Below, piece after piece: positions 35,863 to 44,382 of a stretch of DNA of 64,000 nt. Position 1 is the first letter of the stretch. The number at the start of each line of letters is the position of its first letter. The stretch comes from a virus. Made by a program: the position numbers and the translations under genes. The stretch spans positions 62,001-126,000 of the IMG/VR virus record IMGVR_UViG_3300035670_011224; one strand, given 5' to 3'. The notes beneath the pieces were generated by a model. The model was not told the DNA's origin, did not search any database, and worked only from the letters and a program-made list of their open reading frames with translations.

Positions 35863-36513
35863 TTATATTGATGAAATATTTTGATTAAATAATTTTAATC
35901 CATTAATATTACTAACTCTGATGCCGGCCATACCAGACTTGATAATATTATCTATATGTTCTTTTGTCCAAATATTTCCAGTAAGAATAATATTTATATT
36001 TACATTTTTTTTACTAATCATACTAGCAGCAATAATATTATCATTAATATCGTCTAAAAAGTATCCTGTTGATAAAAGAATAGTAGAAATACCAAAATCT
36101 AGCAAAATTTGTGTTAACTTATATAATAATTCATAAGAATATTTCCTATATTCTAATATATATCGTATATCAATATTATGCTCTATTCCTAGATTATTAA
36201 AATTTCTAATATCCTCTCTAAATTTATCATATTTCCTATTTCCAATAAGTTGAGCAGGAAATGTGACGTCTAGCACTCTAGCGCCATTTTTTATGGCAAA
36301 TTCTCCCATAGTTAATCTTGTTTTACCATCGTTAATACCAATGGGAAAATCTATTGGACAAATTATTGGAATATTAGTTAATTGAGCAACATTTTTTGCA
36401 TAATAAGAAAAAACTGAAATATAATCGGGTTTATATTTAATAGCTTCTAGAATAATTTCTTTGTTCTCATGTTCATTGAGAGTATAATCATGTTGACAAA
36501 ACTCTAGAAGCAT
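35863..36513 (-). CDS. DeoC-like aldolase-fold protein, both lysines replaced
   Basis: 216 residues following the deoxyribose-phosphate aldolase fold: IDFPIG at 54-59, EFAIKNGARVLDV (about 71-83, with D82 at the conserved Asp), LEYRKYSYELLYK, ILLSTGYF (145-152), IILTGNIWT (175-183). In E. coli DeoC the last two are IKTSTG and FKPAGGVRT. The Schiff-base Lys is Leu146 here and the second Lys is Ile176. It cannot use the usual mechanism, so it may bind a sugar phosphate or have a new role. It overlaps the ClpP-like gene by 26 bases. Confidence 0.65.
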   Translation of the reverse strand: MLLEFCQHDYTLNEHENKEIILEAIKYKPDYISVFSYYAKNVAQLTNIPIICPIDFPIGINDGKTRLTMGEFAIKNGARVLDVTFPAQLIGNRKYDKFREDIRNFNNLGIEHNIDIRYILEYRKYSYELLYKLTQILLDFGISTILLSTGYFLDDINDNIIAASMISKKNVNINIILTGNIWTKEHIDNIIKSGMAGIRVSNINGLKLFNQNISSI

Positions 36514-37189
36514 TATTTTTATTCCTTTTTAAGGATTTTATACTGTCTATTGTTGTATAAGGTTTATGACCCAAAATACCATCTGCAAAATTATATTGTA
36601 CCGCTTCTGTTGCTGTTAATATCCAGTCACATTGGTTTGCTAGTTGTGACTGAATATGTTTTTTTGCCATTAACTTTTTCCAATTTTTACTCTTTGCCAT
36701 CTCACCTTGAATACACCGTTCAGTAAATATATCTATCATCTTATCGCATTCTCGCTCGTTCCATTTTAGACTACTTGCTGCTGCTTTACTATGTTCGCTG
36801 TCAAGACTTATACTTCCATAATGAATCATCATTGTAACATTAGGCATAAGTATTCTAACATTAGGAGCCTGTAATATAACACTACTAGCAGACTGTACTT
36901 TTCCATAAGCTAAAATAATAGTTTTAGATTTACTATGCTTAATTGTATCATAAATACCTAAACAGTCTTCCCAGTCACCACCGGGCATATGCATATGAAT
37001 AAGAATAGGTTCGTTAGATATAAGATTTAAGTATCTCATATTTTTTTCGAATACTACAGCGCCCCTATAATCAACTCCCGGTTCTTCGTCTCCTTCACTA
37101 ATATAAGAATGTAAAAAAATTTCTCTATTTTTAGCATCTAGATTATATGCGTGTATTGATAGAAGATCAGAGTCGTTATTGATGGGCAT
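36488..37189 (-). CDS. ClpP-like serine protease
   Basis: 233 residues with the ClpP fold: ILIHMHMPGGDWEDCLGIYD (about 62-81), nucleophile Ser100 in GKVQSASSVIL, His123 in MMIHYGS, and a C-terminal TEAVQYNFADGIL where ClpP carries the element after the catalytic Asp. Phages use such proteases in head maturation or host control. Its neighbours (candidate structural gene and sigma factor) favour a morphogenesis or late role. It overlaps both neighbours. Confidence 0.8.
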   Translation of the reverse strand: MPINNDSDLLSIHAYNLDAKNREIFLHSYISEGDEEPGVDYRGAVVFEKNMRYLNLISNEPILIHMHMPGGDWEDCLGIYDTIKHSKSKTIILAYGKVQSASSVILQAPNVRILMPNVTMMIHYGSISLDSEHSKAAASSLKWNERECDKMIDIFTERCIQGEMAKSKNWKKLMAKKHIQSQLANQCDWILTATEAVQYNFADGILGHKPYTTIDSIKSLKRNKNNASRVLST

Positions 37190-37622
37190 TGGTCAATTCC
37201 TTATAAACATTTTTATTAATAGTCCTCATAACCATAGAGTCTTCAAAAGCTTTGCCAACACTAATTCTAAATCTATATCTTGTATATATATCTAATGTTT
37301 CTACACCTTCGGTAATCTCGATGGTTTCGGCAACTCTTCTAGTTATATCGAAATTGGTGTGTCCCATCCAAAAATTAAAAATTTTACTGCTAGATGTATG
37401 ATCATTAACTGGAATTATTCCCATGGGTGTTGTGATAACCTTGACTCCGTAACGAATTCTTTTATCTGCTAAAAATTCTTCGATTTTACTTTTATCTTGA
37501 GTATCATCTTCGGGGTCCTCATTCTCTTCTATTGTATAATTATCAAACTCTTCTTTGATTTCCTCATCTCTACCAAAAGGATCTACCCATTTTTGCCATA
37601 CAATTATATTATCATTTTGCAT
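37176..37622 (-). CDS. Unknown acidic protein, 148 aa
   Basis: An acidic, probably disordered stretch (about 18-48, EEIKEEFDNYTIEENEDPED) precedes a beta-rich domain (VKVITTPMGIIPVNDHTSSS; IYTRYRFRISVGKAFEDS). First gene after a GGTGTATTAG motif, 14 bases overlapping the ClpP-like gene. It may be a scaffold or partner of the protease; no family recognised. Confidence 0.65.
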   Translation of the reverse strand: MQNDNIIVWQKWVDPFGRDEEIKEEFDNYTIEENEDPEDDTQDKSKIEEFLADKRIRYGVKVITTPMGIIPVNDHTSSSKIFNFWMGHTNFDITRRVAETIEITEGVETLDIYTRYRFRISVGKAFEDSMVMRTINKNVYKELTNAHQ

Positions 37623-37653
37623 AGTATGTTCCTTATTTGGTATATTAGCTCCA

Positions 37654-37665
37654 TACTAATACACC
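37654..37665 (-). promoter_or_regulatory. Putative phage promoter, GGTGTAT motif (37622 unit)
   Basis: Reads GGTGTATTAGTA on the minus strand, 32 bases before the ATG at 37622, in an 88-base intergenic gap. Confidence 0.55.
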
Positions 37666-37710
37666 CTTTATAGTAGGCTGAAAAAATACAGAAAAAAGCC
37701 TATTTTCTTG

Positions 37711-38142
37711 TTAAATAGATTTAAAAACAGAGGATGGTTTAATTAAAGGACCATTATCTTTTTTAGATGATTTAAATTCTTCTTGCAGTAGATTATGAAA
37801 AAATAAAATATTGTCTAATAATAAGGTTTTTTTATCATTATTCATATTGATTTTCTTAAGATCCTTGATAACTCGTAATAATTCTTTTTTCATCAAACCA
37901 TTATTGATCAGCACTATAAGATTTGCTGCGTTTTCGGCTAACTGGGAGATATCTTCTACTATATCGTCTTTTACTTCTTTAGTAACAAAGACTATATCAA
38001 TATTATTTTCATTAGTTAGTTTAAAACTAACTTCGCAAACATAAGACTCTGTTTCTGTAATATTTTTAATATCTTCTGGTCTTGGAATAATAATTTTATT
38101 TTTGTAGAATAGTTTCTTAAGTAAAGTATATAATAATTTCAT
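37711..38142 (-). CDS. Unknown protein, 143 aa
   Basis: Helical, lysine-rich C-terminal half (KKELLRVIKDLKKINM) and a beta-type middle (VCEVSFKLTNENNIDIVFV). Its ATG overlaps the TAA of the sigma-factor gene (TAATG), so it is translationally coupled to it and might modulate the sigma factor. No family recognised. Confidence 0.65.
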   Translation of the reverse strand: MKLLYTLLKKLFYKNKIIIPRPEDIKNITETESYVCEVSFKLTNENNIDIVFVTKEVKDDIVEDISQLAENAANLIVLINNGLMKKELLRVIKDLKKINMNNDKKTLLLDNILFFHNLLQEEFKSSKKDNGPLIKPSSVFKSI

Positions 38143-38714
38143 TATGCTAATGCTCTTATTGATCCTATGGCTCTTTTAATACTTTGTCTTATTGCTTCTC
38201 TAGTTACTCCATAACACTTACCTATTTCTGCCAAGCTCATATTTTCGAAATAGTATTTGTATATTTGATCTTTTTGTTTATCACTTAGTATAGAAGAATT
38301 AAGAATAAAAGATATATCATTATGGGTGTTAGACTCTTGCTCATTCTCTATAATAATATCTAGTGGGTCTCTACTATTTTTATCGGAGATAGTAGAGTAC
38401 ATAGTGTTGCTATTATCGTCTAATACAAAATCTAAACTGCTCAACTTTTTACTTTTGTATTGTTTGGTTACATATGTTTTAATCGCCCAAAGACCACACT
38501 GATTTCTGTAAGAGTACAAAGTTTTCTTTCCGTGACCGGAGCCTTCTCTATTTGGATCAAAATTTTTGTCAGCATTCATTAATGCCACAGCCACATCGCT
38601 TATAGCATCTTCATCGTTAAGCATATGCTTAACAATAAATTTTGGTGCAAACTTATTGATAATCTTTTTAGATAGCATTAAGTATGTAGATAGGCTCTCG
38701 TATTTTTTTTCCAT
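38142..38714 (-). CDS. Sigma-70-family RNA polymerase sigma factor
   Basis: 190 residues, the size of small phage and ECF-type sigma factors. Region 2 is about 30-85 (DVAVALMNADKNFDPN, TLYSYRNQCGLWAIKTYV). Region 4 is about 140-188, with the helix-turn-helix MSLAEIGKCYGVTREAIRQS. It presumably directs host RNA polymerase to phage promoters; the repeated GGTGTATWWT element, mostly without a -35 box, is the obvious candidate target. An AAAGGA ribosome-binding site precedes the ATG. It may correspond to T4 gp55 in function; this is inference. Confidence 0.8.
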   Translation of the reverse strand: MEKKYESLSTYLMLSKKIINKFAPKFIVKHMLNDEDAISDVAVALMNADKNFDPNREGSGHGKKTLYSYRNQCGLWAIKTYVTKQYKSKKLSSLDFVLDDNSNTMYSTISDKNSRDPLDIIIENEQESNTHNDISFILNSSILSDKQKDQIYKYYFENMSLAEIGKCYGVTREAIRQSIKRAIGSIRALA

Positions 38715-38754
38715 AATCTTTTTCCTTTAAAGTATTTTCGTCTTAAAAACTAAT

Positions 38755-39246
38755 TTATTTCTTTTTTGAGTCTTTGGTTAAATTTTTCCAAGCTTCTGGA
38801 TCTGGTCTATCAGGGTCTCCTTTTTTAGCGGGCTTGTACTTTTTACCTTCTCTTTCTTTTTTCTTTCGTATATTTTCCCATAGACCAGGAAGATTCTTTG
38901 CCGCTTCGGCTCCTTCTGTATCGGTTTCTGTTTCTCCGAACATGAGAAAATTGTGTATCGTTAACATATAATCTTCTGTAACAGCAATTTTACCCTGTAG
39001 CCAGCTTTCTGTCAAGCCATCTTTTATGATCCCGTTCTCAACAGCATCAACAATAACCTGTGCATGTTTTGCAATAGATTTGATCGAACCAAGGCTCATT
39101 TGATAAAAATCATACTTGTATTCCATAAGTTCCATTTCTGGACTTTCAACTTCCATTTCTTCAACTCTTGTAAAATCATTTTCTGCTTGAGTTTTATCTT
39201 TTAAATTTTGTTGAATTTGATTTAGAATATCATGATGTCTATTCAT
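38755..39246 (-). CDS. Unknown phage protein with basic C-terminus, 163 aa
   Basis: Helical middle (about 40-105, GSIKSIAKHAQVIVDAVENG) and a basic Pro-rich tail preceded by LPGLWENIRKKKEREGKKY, a pattern recurrent at the C-terminus of proteins in large T4-like phages. Function unknown; possibly structural. It overlaps the PAP2 gene by 8 bases. Confidence 0.65.
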   Translation of the reverse strand: MNRHHDILNQIQQNLKDKTQAENDFTRVEEMEVESPEMELMEYKYDFYQMSLGSIKSIAKHAQVIVDAVENGIIKDGLTESWLQGKIAVTEDYMLTIHNFLMFGETETDTEGAEAAKNLPGLWENIRKKKEREGKKYKPAKKGDPDRPDPEAWKNLTKDSKKK

Positions 39247-39886
39247 TGAAAATTCCTTTTAGTTTATTGAATAAGATTGTTGAGAAGATTAATGATGCGT
39301 CACAGTCACTAGGATAGTGTACTCCTTGTAACATACGAGCTTGAGTTGTTTGACTAACAATATTATCTAATTTAGTTTGATCTATTTGATTATACTTATC
39401 TTTGAGAATCAAACTTACCAATTTACTATACACCGTATGTCCAGAAGGATAAGCTGCTGTATGATGTGTTTTGGTAACTATTACATCTATATTCAGATTA
39501 AAATAAGATGCTAATTGATTTGGTCGTGGTCTATTATAATAGCCTTTAGTGTTTTGTAAAATAGGTCTAATAATATGATAAAATTCTTCTATGTGTGTTT
39601 TGGGATACTCTACTCCATAACTCGAGCATAATAATTCAAATGGAGTATCCAAATCTTGATCAATATTATATACTAACTCTATTTCTTTTGGTGTTCTATT
39701 TTTTGTAAGACTAGCTAGTAACTCAAGTTCTTTTAGTGTAACTTTACTAGTATTATTCGGAGGATTACTTAGTATTTGTTTCCAGTTTATATCTTTCACT
39801 ATATCAGATACTGGTTGTTCTAGATATACGGTATCATATCCTAAAGAATCTAATTTATCTTTATGAAGATAATAGAGAAGATTCAT
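39239..39886 (-). CDS. PAP2-family phosphatase
   Basis: 215 residues with the three phosphatase motifs: KGYYNRPRP (about 114-122), PSGH at 147-150, and R184-x(5)-H190-x-x-S-D (ARMLQGVHYPSD). No membrane helices are evident, so it is of the soluble, class-A acid-phosphatase-like type. It may remove phosphates from nucleotides, lipid carriers or glycans. It lies between the basic protein gene and the 220-residue phage protein in one unit. Confidence 0.8.
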   Translation of the reverse strand: MNLLYYLHKDKLDSLGYDTVYLEQPVSDIVKDINWKQILSNPPNNTSKVTLKELELLASLTKNRTPKEIELVYNIDQDLDTPFELLCSSYGVEYPKTHIEEFYHIIRPILQNTKGYYNRPRPNQLASYFNLNIDVIVTKTHHTAAYPSGHTVYSKLVSLILKDKYNQIDQTKLDNIVSQTTQARMLQGVHYPSDCDASLIFSTILFNKLKGIFNE

Positions 39887-39889
39887 GGG

Positions 39890-40552
39890 TCACCAAGCTT
39901 TGCATGACCAATATCTGGCTTTCCATTTTGGGCCAGGATTATCACAATTGTGTCTTGCTCTAAAGCTTTTTCGTCGTTCCGGAATATTTTTCTTAATTTT
40001 CATATTTGGATCACCAAAATTGACCTTCACCACATTTCCTTTTTCGTTCTTAACATAAACGCTAAATTTTTTAGGACCATCGGATGTTCTAAACGGTTTA
40101 TTAAGAGTAACTTTTCTACCTTGATATTCTGATCCTTTGCCGACATATACCAAAGGACGACCATTCTTTTTATAAGTATTCATTCTATCGAAGTAGAATA
40201 TTTCGTTAGTAGTTGGATCTGTATATTTATACTTAGCTAGTGCGGATAGATCAAACTCTTCTGTTGTTTCTCCAAAATCAACATAATCTTCATTTGAAGG
40301 TATAAATAAATTAGATATTGTTAGTTCTTCTTCGTCTTCGTCATCGTCTTCCTCATACTCTTCATCTTCGCACTCTGATGAGTATTGAAGATATGCGCAA
40401 GTTTGCTGTAGCAGAAATCCTTTTGTTTGTCCAATACATATGGCATATCTTTGAGAAGAATTTTCATAATCCTTAACCATAGTATCATTGCCCATACATC
40501 TTGATAAAAAGTCTTTTTTGGATTCGTCTTTATTTGGTTTTGGTATAGGCAT
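39890..40552 (-). CDS. Conserved phage protein with Cys-containing C-terminal domain
   Basis: 220 residues. The N-terminus MPIPKPNKDESKKDFLSRCM, a very acidic linker (about 61-78) and the C-terminal FGDPNMKIKKNIPERR then RARHNCDNPGPKWKARYWSC match modules seen in portal- and prohead-protease-associated proteins of diverse phages. The last module may bind metal or nucleic acid. Role probably in capsid assembly, uncertain. An AGGAG site and a GGTGTATAAATA motif precede it. Confidence 0.7.
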   Translation of the reverse strand: MPIPKPNKDESKKDFLSRCMGNDTMVKDYENSSQRYAICIGQTKGFLLQQTCAYLQYSSECEDEEYEEDDDEDEEELTISNLFIPSNEDYVDFGETTEEFDLSALAKYKYTDPTTNEIFYFDRMNTYKKNGRPLVYVGKGSEYQGRKVTLNKPFRTSDGPKKFSVYVKNEKGNVVKVNFGDPNMKIKKNIPERRKSFRARHNCDNPGPKWKARYWSCKAW

Positions 40553-40562
40553 ATATTATCTC

Positions 40563-41630
40563 CTATGTATTTATACACCCAAAAAGAGTTTTTGCAGAAT
40601 TTAACCAACTAAATTTTTTAGCTGTTTCTACACCATTAATATTAGTAACAATTTTATTGTTATATACATATCTCATATAATCAATTATTTCGTCTTTTTG
40701 TTTATTATCAATCTTTGCCCAATTACCTTGTCCTACAAACGCTTTGCCATCGTAAGCTTTTTCTGTTTCGTTTATATTTACAAGATAAGAGTTGTCTTCG
40801 TTACAAAACTCTGTATGAGCAGAATACTTTGTTGCTATTACTGGTTTATTCATACTCATCATTTCTAGTAGTTCTAAATTCCATCCCTCCGCTCTAGAAG
40901 GAAATAAGCCACAATCGGCATAATTAATAACTTCGGCTATTTCTGTATGAAATTTTGTTCCATTTAGTAGCTTTACTCTTTTATCGCTAGAATACATATT
41001 TTTCCATTGTTGTAATTCTTGTTCTGATGAATAGTTATTAGTATTTTCTGATGCTAATAAACAAAGTTCAACATCTGTTTCGTCAGGAAAAGCTTTCTGA
41101 AATAATTCTAATAATATATCGTGTCCTTTTCTAATTTCCCATTTACCTATATTCATAAAAGTATATTTTTGTTTATTTGGTTTTGTATACTTTGTATCAT
41201 CAAATATGTTTCTATCAACACCCAATGGTACCACTTTAATAGGCGTATCAATACCATTTTTTTGTATAATATCCTTAGCCCAATTGCACGTTACCAATAT
41301 TGTATCCGGTACTTTTAGGTGAGACAGCTCCAAACTATTAAAGGTGTCTAATTCAAAAAAAGATAGGGCATAGTAATGTCCTTTGCCAGTATGGTTGGCT
41401 AAATCGAATTGGTGCCAAATTTTTATAAACGGAGCAAACGGATCAAAATTTGTATGACTATTCCTGTATAATTTTACTATCAGTTCATGATCATTTTTAT
41501 CGTCTGCGCTTGGTTGTCCTATTGGAAAATAGGATATATTTTCATTGATAGAATATAAATTCTTAAGAATATTCCATGAAGCTATACCATATCCAGTAGA
41601 ATTTATAGCACAAGAAAAGTTTATGTTCAT
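40563..41630 (-). CDS. GT4-family glycosyltransferase
   Basis: 355 residues of GT-B type. NSTGYGIASWNILKNL near the N-terminus, VPLGVDRNIFDD (about 147-158), FMNIGKWEIRKGHDILLEL (about 170-188) and the nucleotide-sugar site LFPSRAEGWNLELLEMMSM (about 247-265) are typical of GT4 enzymes. It overlaps the GMP reductase gene by 4 bases (ATGA). Donor sugar unknown. Confidence 0.85.
   Translation of the reverse strand: MNINFSCAINSTGYGIASWNILKNLYSINENISYFPIGQPSADDKNDHELIVKLYRNSHTNFDPFAPFIKIWHQFDLANHTGKGHYYALSFFELDTFNSLELSHLKVPDTILVTCNWAKDIIQKNGIDTPIKVVPLGVDRNIFDDTKYTKPNKQKYTFMNIGKWEIRKGHDILLELFQKAFPDETDVELCLLASENTNNYSSEQELQQWKNMYSSDKRVKLLNGTKFHTEIAEVINYADCGLFPSRAEGWNLELLEMMSMNKPVIATKYSAHTEFCNEDNSYLVNINETEKAYDGKAFVGQGNWAKIDNKQKDEIIDYMRYVYNNKIVTNINGVETAKKFSWLNSAKTLFGCINT
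40568..40579 (-). promoter_or_regulatory. Putative phage promoter, GGTGTATAAATA (40552 unit)
   Basis: Reads GGTGTATAAATA on the minus strand, 16 bases before the ATG at 40552 and inside the 3' end of the GT4 gene. It contains TATAAATA, identical to the T4 late promoter core. Confidence 0.6.
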
Positions 41631-42742
41631 TTACGATTTATCCTTACAAATTTAGCGCATTTATTAAAATCTTTTAGATATTTAGCTCCAATATATGTTC
41701 CACAACTTCTCAAACCACCAAGTATTTCTTGCACAATATCTTCGACTGGTCCTTTATACGGAACTTTTTCTACTTTTCCTTCACTCGCTCTGTATGTTTT
41801 TTTTCCCTCTCCGTGTTTTTGTTGAGCATAATGACTACTCATTCCATAAAACTTTAAAGATTTTTTTCTTTTTTCTGGTGGATCATAACCAGGATCATTT
41901 GGTTGCCACCATTCGTCAACTACTTCTCTGTCGTTATTTACTATTGCGCATCTGTATTCGTACTCCCATTCTCCTTCACAAGGATCTGTTCCAGAAAATA
42001 ATGTTCCTAGCATTAGAAAATCAGCACCTCCACAAATGGCTTTGCATACATCTCCGCTGGTTCTACAACCGCCGTCGCTCATGATTAAACCTAGCCTACC
42101 GGTCTCTGTTTTAAGTCCATGTGCAGCATGACCACATTCATTAACACAGCTGAATGTGCCGTAGCCAACGCCAGTAACCATTCTGGTTTGACAAAACTGG
42201 CCGGGACCGATCTGTATTTTACAAATATCTACTCCGCCATGAATAATTAGTTCTTCACAAATTTCTGGAGTTGTTACATTGCCAGCACAAATAATACTAT
42301 CATTAAAAGTATTTCTGACATCTTTGCAAAATTTAACAAAACTTTCCATATATCCATTAGGTACATCGATTACTATGTTTGGATTTTTTCCTAGTTTTTC
42401 TGATACAATTTTTAATTTTTCTATATCATCATAGGATTTTCCTATACTAATCCAAGCATAGTCTACCCCAGCCTCATTAACAATATTAACTAGCTCGTTA
42501 GCATCATAATATTTATGTAAGGCTGTGATCATTTTGAATTTTGATAATCTTAAAGCCATATCTTTGGTGGTAAGAGGAACCATATTGGAGCATACTATGG
42601 GGATACCTGTCCATATTCTTGGACTGTGATAAAATTTAAAATTCCTTTCAAGCACAACTTCTTTTCTACTCTCAAGTGTTGTTCGTTGTGGCACAATAAG
42701 AACATCATCAAAATCTAACTTAATATCTTGACTAATTAGCAT
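41627..42742 (-). CDS. guaC: GMP reductase / IMP dehydrogenase-family enzyme
   Basis: 371 residues. The N-terminal LDFDDVLIVPQ, the active-site loop IQIGPGQFCQTRMVTGVGYG (Cys184, Thr186) and MSDGGCRTSGDVCKAICGGADFLMLGT match GMP reductase more closely than IMP dehydrogenase, and no CBS domains are present. It would convert GMP to IMP and ammonia with NADPH, recycling guanine nucleotides or altering the purine pool. Unusual in a phage. The segment after 240 (EWEYEYRC...) also contains a family-typical KFYGMSS loop. Confidence 0.85.
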   Translation of the reverse strand: MLISQDIKLDFDDVLIVPQRTTLESRKEVVLERNFKFYHSPRIWTGIPIVCSNMVPLTTKDMALRLSKFKMITALHKYYDANELVNIVNEAGVDYAWISIGKSYDDIEKLKIVSEKLGKNPNIVIDVPNGYMESFVKFCKDVRNTFNDSIICAGNVTTPEICEELIIHGGVDICKIQIGPGQFCQTRMVTGVGYGTFSCVNECGHAAHGLKTETGRLGLIMSDGGCRTSGDVCKAICGGADFLMLGTLFSGTDPCEGEWEYEYRCAIVNNDREVVDEWWQPNDPGYDPPEKRKKSLKFYGMSSHYAQQKHGEGKKTYRASEGKVEKVPYKGPVEDIVQEILGGLRSCGTYIGAKYLKDFNKCAKFVRINRK

Positions 42743-42947
42743 CTTTTATATACTCCATGAAATCACTAATATCGTAACAAAACCATTCTTTAAAAGAATC
42801 AAAGCCTTTTTCTGTTACACAAATTTTTGAACCAACTAATAAGCCTCTGTGTTTGTAATATTTTAATGTCGCAACTATCGCGTCTTTGTAGTTATCTCTA
42901 TCTATAATATATCTAATATGACCAGATTTAATATAGTATTTAGGCAT
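42732..42947 (-). CDS. Small conserved phage protein, 71 aa
   Basis: The start is the ATG at 42947, overlapping the upstream stop by 8 bases; a TTG at 42998 is less likely. MPKYYIKSGHIRYIIDRDNY then DAIVATLKYYK, and a VTEKGF element, resemble a short protein widespread in T4-like cyanophages. Function unknown. Confidence 0.65.
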   Translation of the reverse strand: MPKYYIKSGHIRYIIDRDNYKDAIVATLKYYKHRGLLVGSKICVTEKGFDSFKEWFCYDISDFMEYIKDAN

Positions 42948-43473
42948 TATTAAAAAATTGCCATCTATTATGAGTTTGTATTTTTTCTGAAGAGTCAATA
43001 TGATTCAAGTAATTTTTAACTTCGTCCCATGAAGATAATATCATCTCGTGTGGTATCGTTCCAAACAACCAATCTGGAGCATTGTTTTTTCCTTGTTCCA
43101 TATGAATAATTACAGGTTTTTTACTTCTATTAGCTAAAAAAATCTCCTCATAAGTACCACAAGGATGCACATCTATATCAAGATTAACTATTAAAAAATC
43201 ACTAATATCAACAAGTCTTAAGTCAACGCAACGAATATTTTTCATTATTTTTTTAAGCTCATCATACTTTTCTTGTTGTTTTAATTTTGTTTTGTATGCA
43301 TGAACAGTGTGATCTTCGTTACCATCTAAACATGGTTTCTTTATTGGATTAAATACCGTAATGCCTAGATTCATAAGAAAAGGAGTTATATTGTCTCTCC
43401 ATGTTGAGCCCCTATCTGGTACTCGATCCATAGCCCCTGCTAGATATACTCTCTGATTATATAGTCTATTCAT
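42940..43473 (-). CDS. Nucleoside 2-deoxyribosyltransferase-like protein
   Basis: 177 residues. VYLAGAMD at about 9-16, a later R-x-DL-x-x-V-x-x-SD (RCVDLRLVDISD) and PCGTYEEIFLANRSKKPVII (about 104-123, with the catalytic-type Glu) match the nucleoside 2-deoxyribosyltransferase family. It may salvage or exchange bases, or make a modified nucleotide. It lies beside a GMP reductase gene, consistent with nucleotide metabolism. Confidence 0.75.
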   Translation of the reverse strand: MNRLYNQRVYLAGAMDRVPDRGSTWRDNITPFLMNLGITVFNPIKKPCLDGNEDHTVHAYKTKLKQQEKYDELKKIMKNIRCVDLRLVDISDFLIVNLDIDVHPCGTYEEIFLANRSKKPVIIHMEQGKNNAPDWLFGTIPHEMILSSWDEVKNYLNHIDSSEKIQTHNRWQFFNNA

Positions 43474-43474
43474 T

Positions 43475-43621
43475 TTAGTCTATAAATAAATAAGTAAAAA
43501 TATTCTTTGATGGTTTTACTCCAAGGCTTGGATTTCTTTTGACCTGTTGCATATCGTTTAGTCCTTGGAATATACCACAAATTCCAGATATAATTATTCC
43601 AACTAATATAATATAATTCAT
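43475..43621 (-). CDS. Small membrane protein, 48 aa
   Basis: ATG at 43621 overlaps the TGA of the GT2 gene (ATGA), and AGGAAAAA gives a ribosome-binding site. The product is one membrane helix (MNYIILVGIIISGICGIFQG) and a basic tail (QQVKRNPSLGVKPSKN). It ends one base before the next gene's ATG. Function unknown. Confidence 0.6.
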   Translation of the reverse strand: MNYIILVGIIISGICGIFQGLNDMQQVKRNPSLGVKPSKNIFTYLFID

Positions 43622-44382
43622 AATATTTTTCCTAAATATCCAAAATATTGACTTCTCATAGAGTTTACTTCACCAACCATCTCTTTTAATGTTTCCGGAT
43701 TAGTTGAGCGACCAGTTGGATTTTCATAGTATAGACCAACCGGATGGTTGACCATCTTTATTGTAGCACCGCCAACGGCACAACGCAACCAAAAATCTCC
43801 GTCCGCTGCTGTTTTGTAGTTTTCATCAAAGTATCCAAATCTATCGTGAAGACTTTTTTTCCATAACGGCATACAATGAGGACTATTATTTCTTAAAAGA
43901 TTCTCGAAACTATGTGGAAGATAAGGATAAATTTGAGTATAATTATTATCTATGTATTTTTCATTAGCTTTGTGGGAAACGTATGTAAATCCATATATTA
44001 AATCTAGTTCTGGATCTTTGTCGAATTGATACAATAAGATCTCCAGTCCTTCTTTATTTTTACGATCATCAATGTTCCAGTTGCCAATAATAGGCGACGA
44101 ACATTTTTTTATCGCTATATTCCAACCAGCGTATAGTCCAGGATCATTGTTTAATTTAAAATATTTAATATTAGAATATTCTTGTATTAATGGTAATATA
44201 TATTGTTCTTCATTTTCTGGAGAGTTACAATTTAAAAAAATAAATTCTATATTTTTAAACACCGTTTGTTCTATCAGATTATCTAAATAAGATTCTATAA
44301 ATTTTTCTCCGCGATAGAAAGAGCAAAATAGAGAACAATAATAGTTATATATTTTTTTTTGAGTTATAAAACCATTTTTCAT
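43618..44382 (-). CDS. GT2-family glycosyltransferase
   Basis: 254 residues. SLFCSFYRGEKFIESYLDNL at about 17-36, IEFIFLNCNSPEN, NDPGLYAGWNIAIKKC (about 78-93), the metal motif in GNWNIDDRKN and AADGDFWLRCA (about 192-202) are the GT-A order of GT2 enzymes. Coupled by ATGA to the fragment upstream and the small membrane protein downstream. Confidence 0.8.
   Translation of the reverse strand: MKNGFITQKKIYNYYCSLFCSFYRGEKFIESYLDNLIEQTVFKNIEFIFLNCNSPENEEQYILPLIQEYSNIKYFKLNNDPGLYAGWNIAIKKCSSPIIGNWNIDDRKNKEGLEILLYQFDKDPELDLIYGFTYVSHKANEKYIDNNYTQIYPYLPHSFENLLRNNSPHCMPLWKKSLHDRFGYFDENYKTAADGDFWLRCAVGGATIKMVNHPVGLYYENPTGRSTNPETLKEMVGEVNSMRSQYFGYLGKIL

Noticed and set aside
37674-37702. Hairpin TAGGCT/AGCCTA with a 17-base loop after the gene at 37711
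   Set aside because: On the minus strand no T-run follows the stem; the T-run is on the plus strand, where no gene ends. The stem is short, so not called a terminator.
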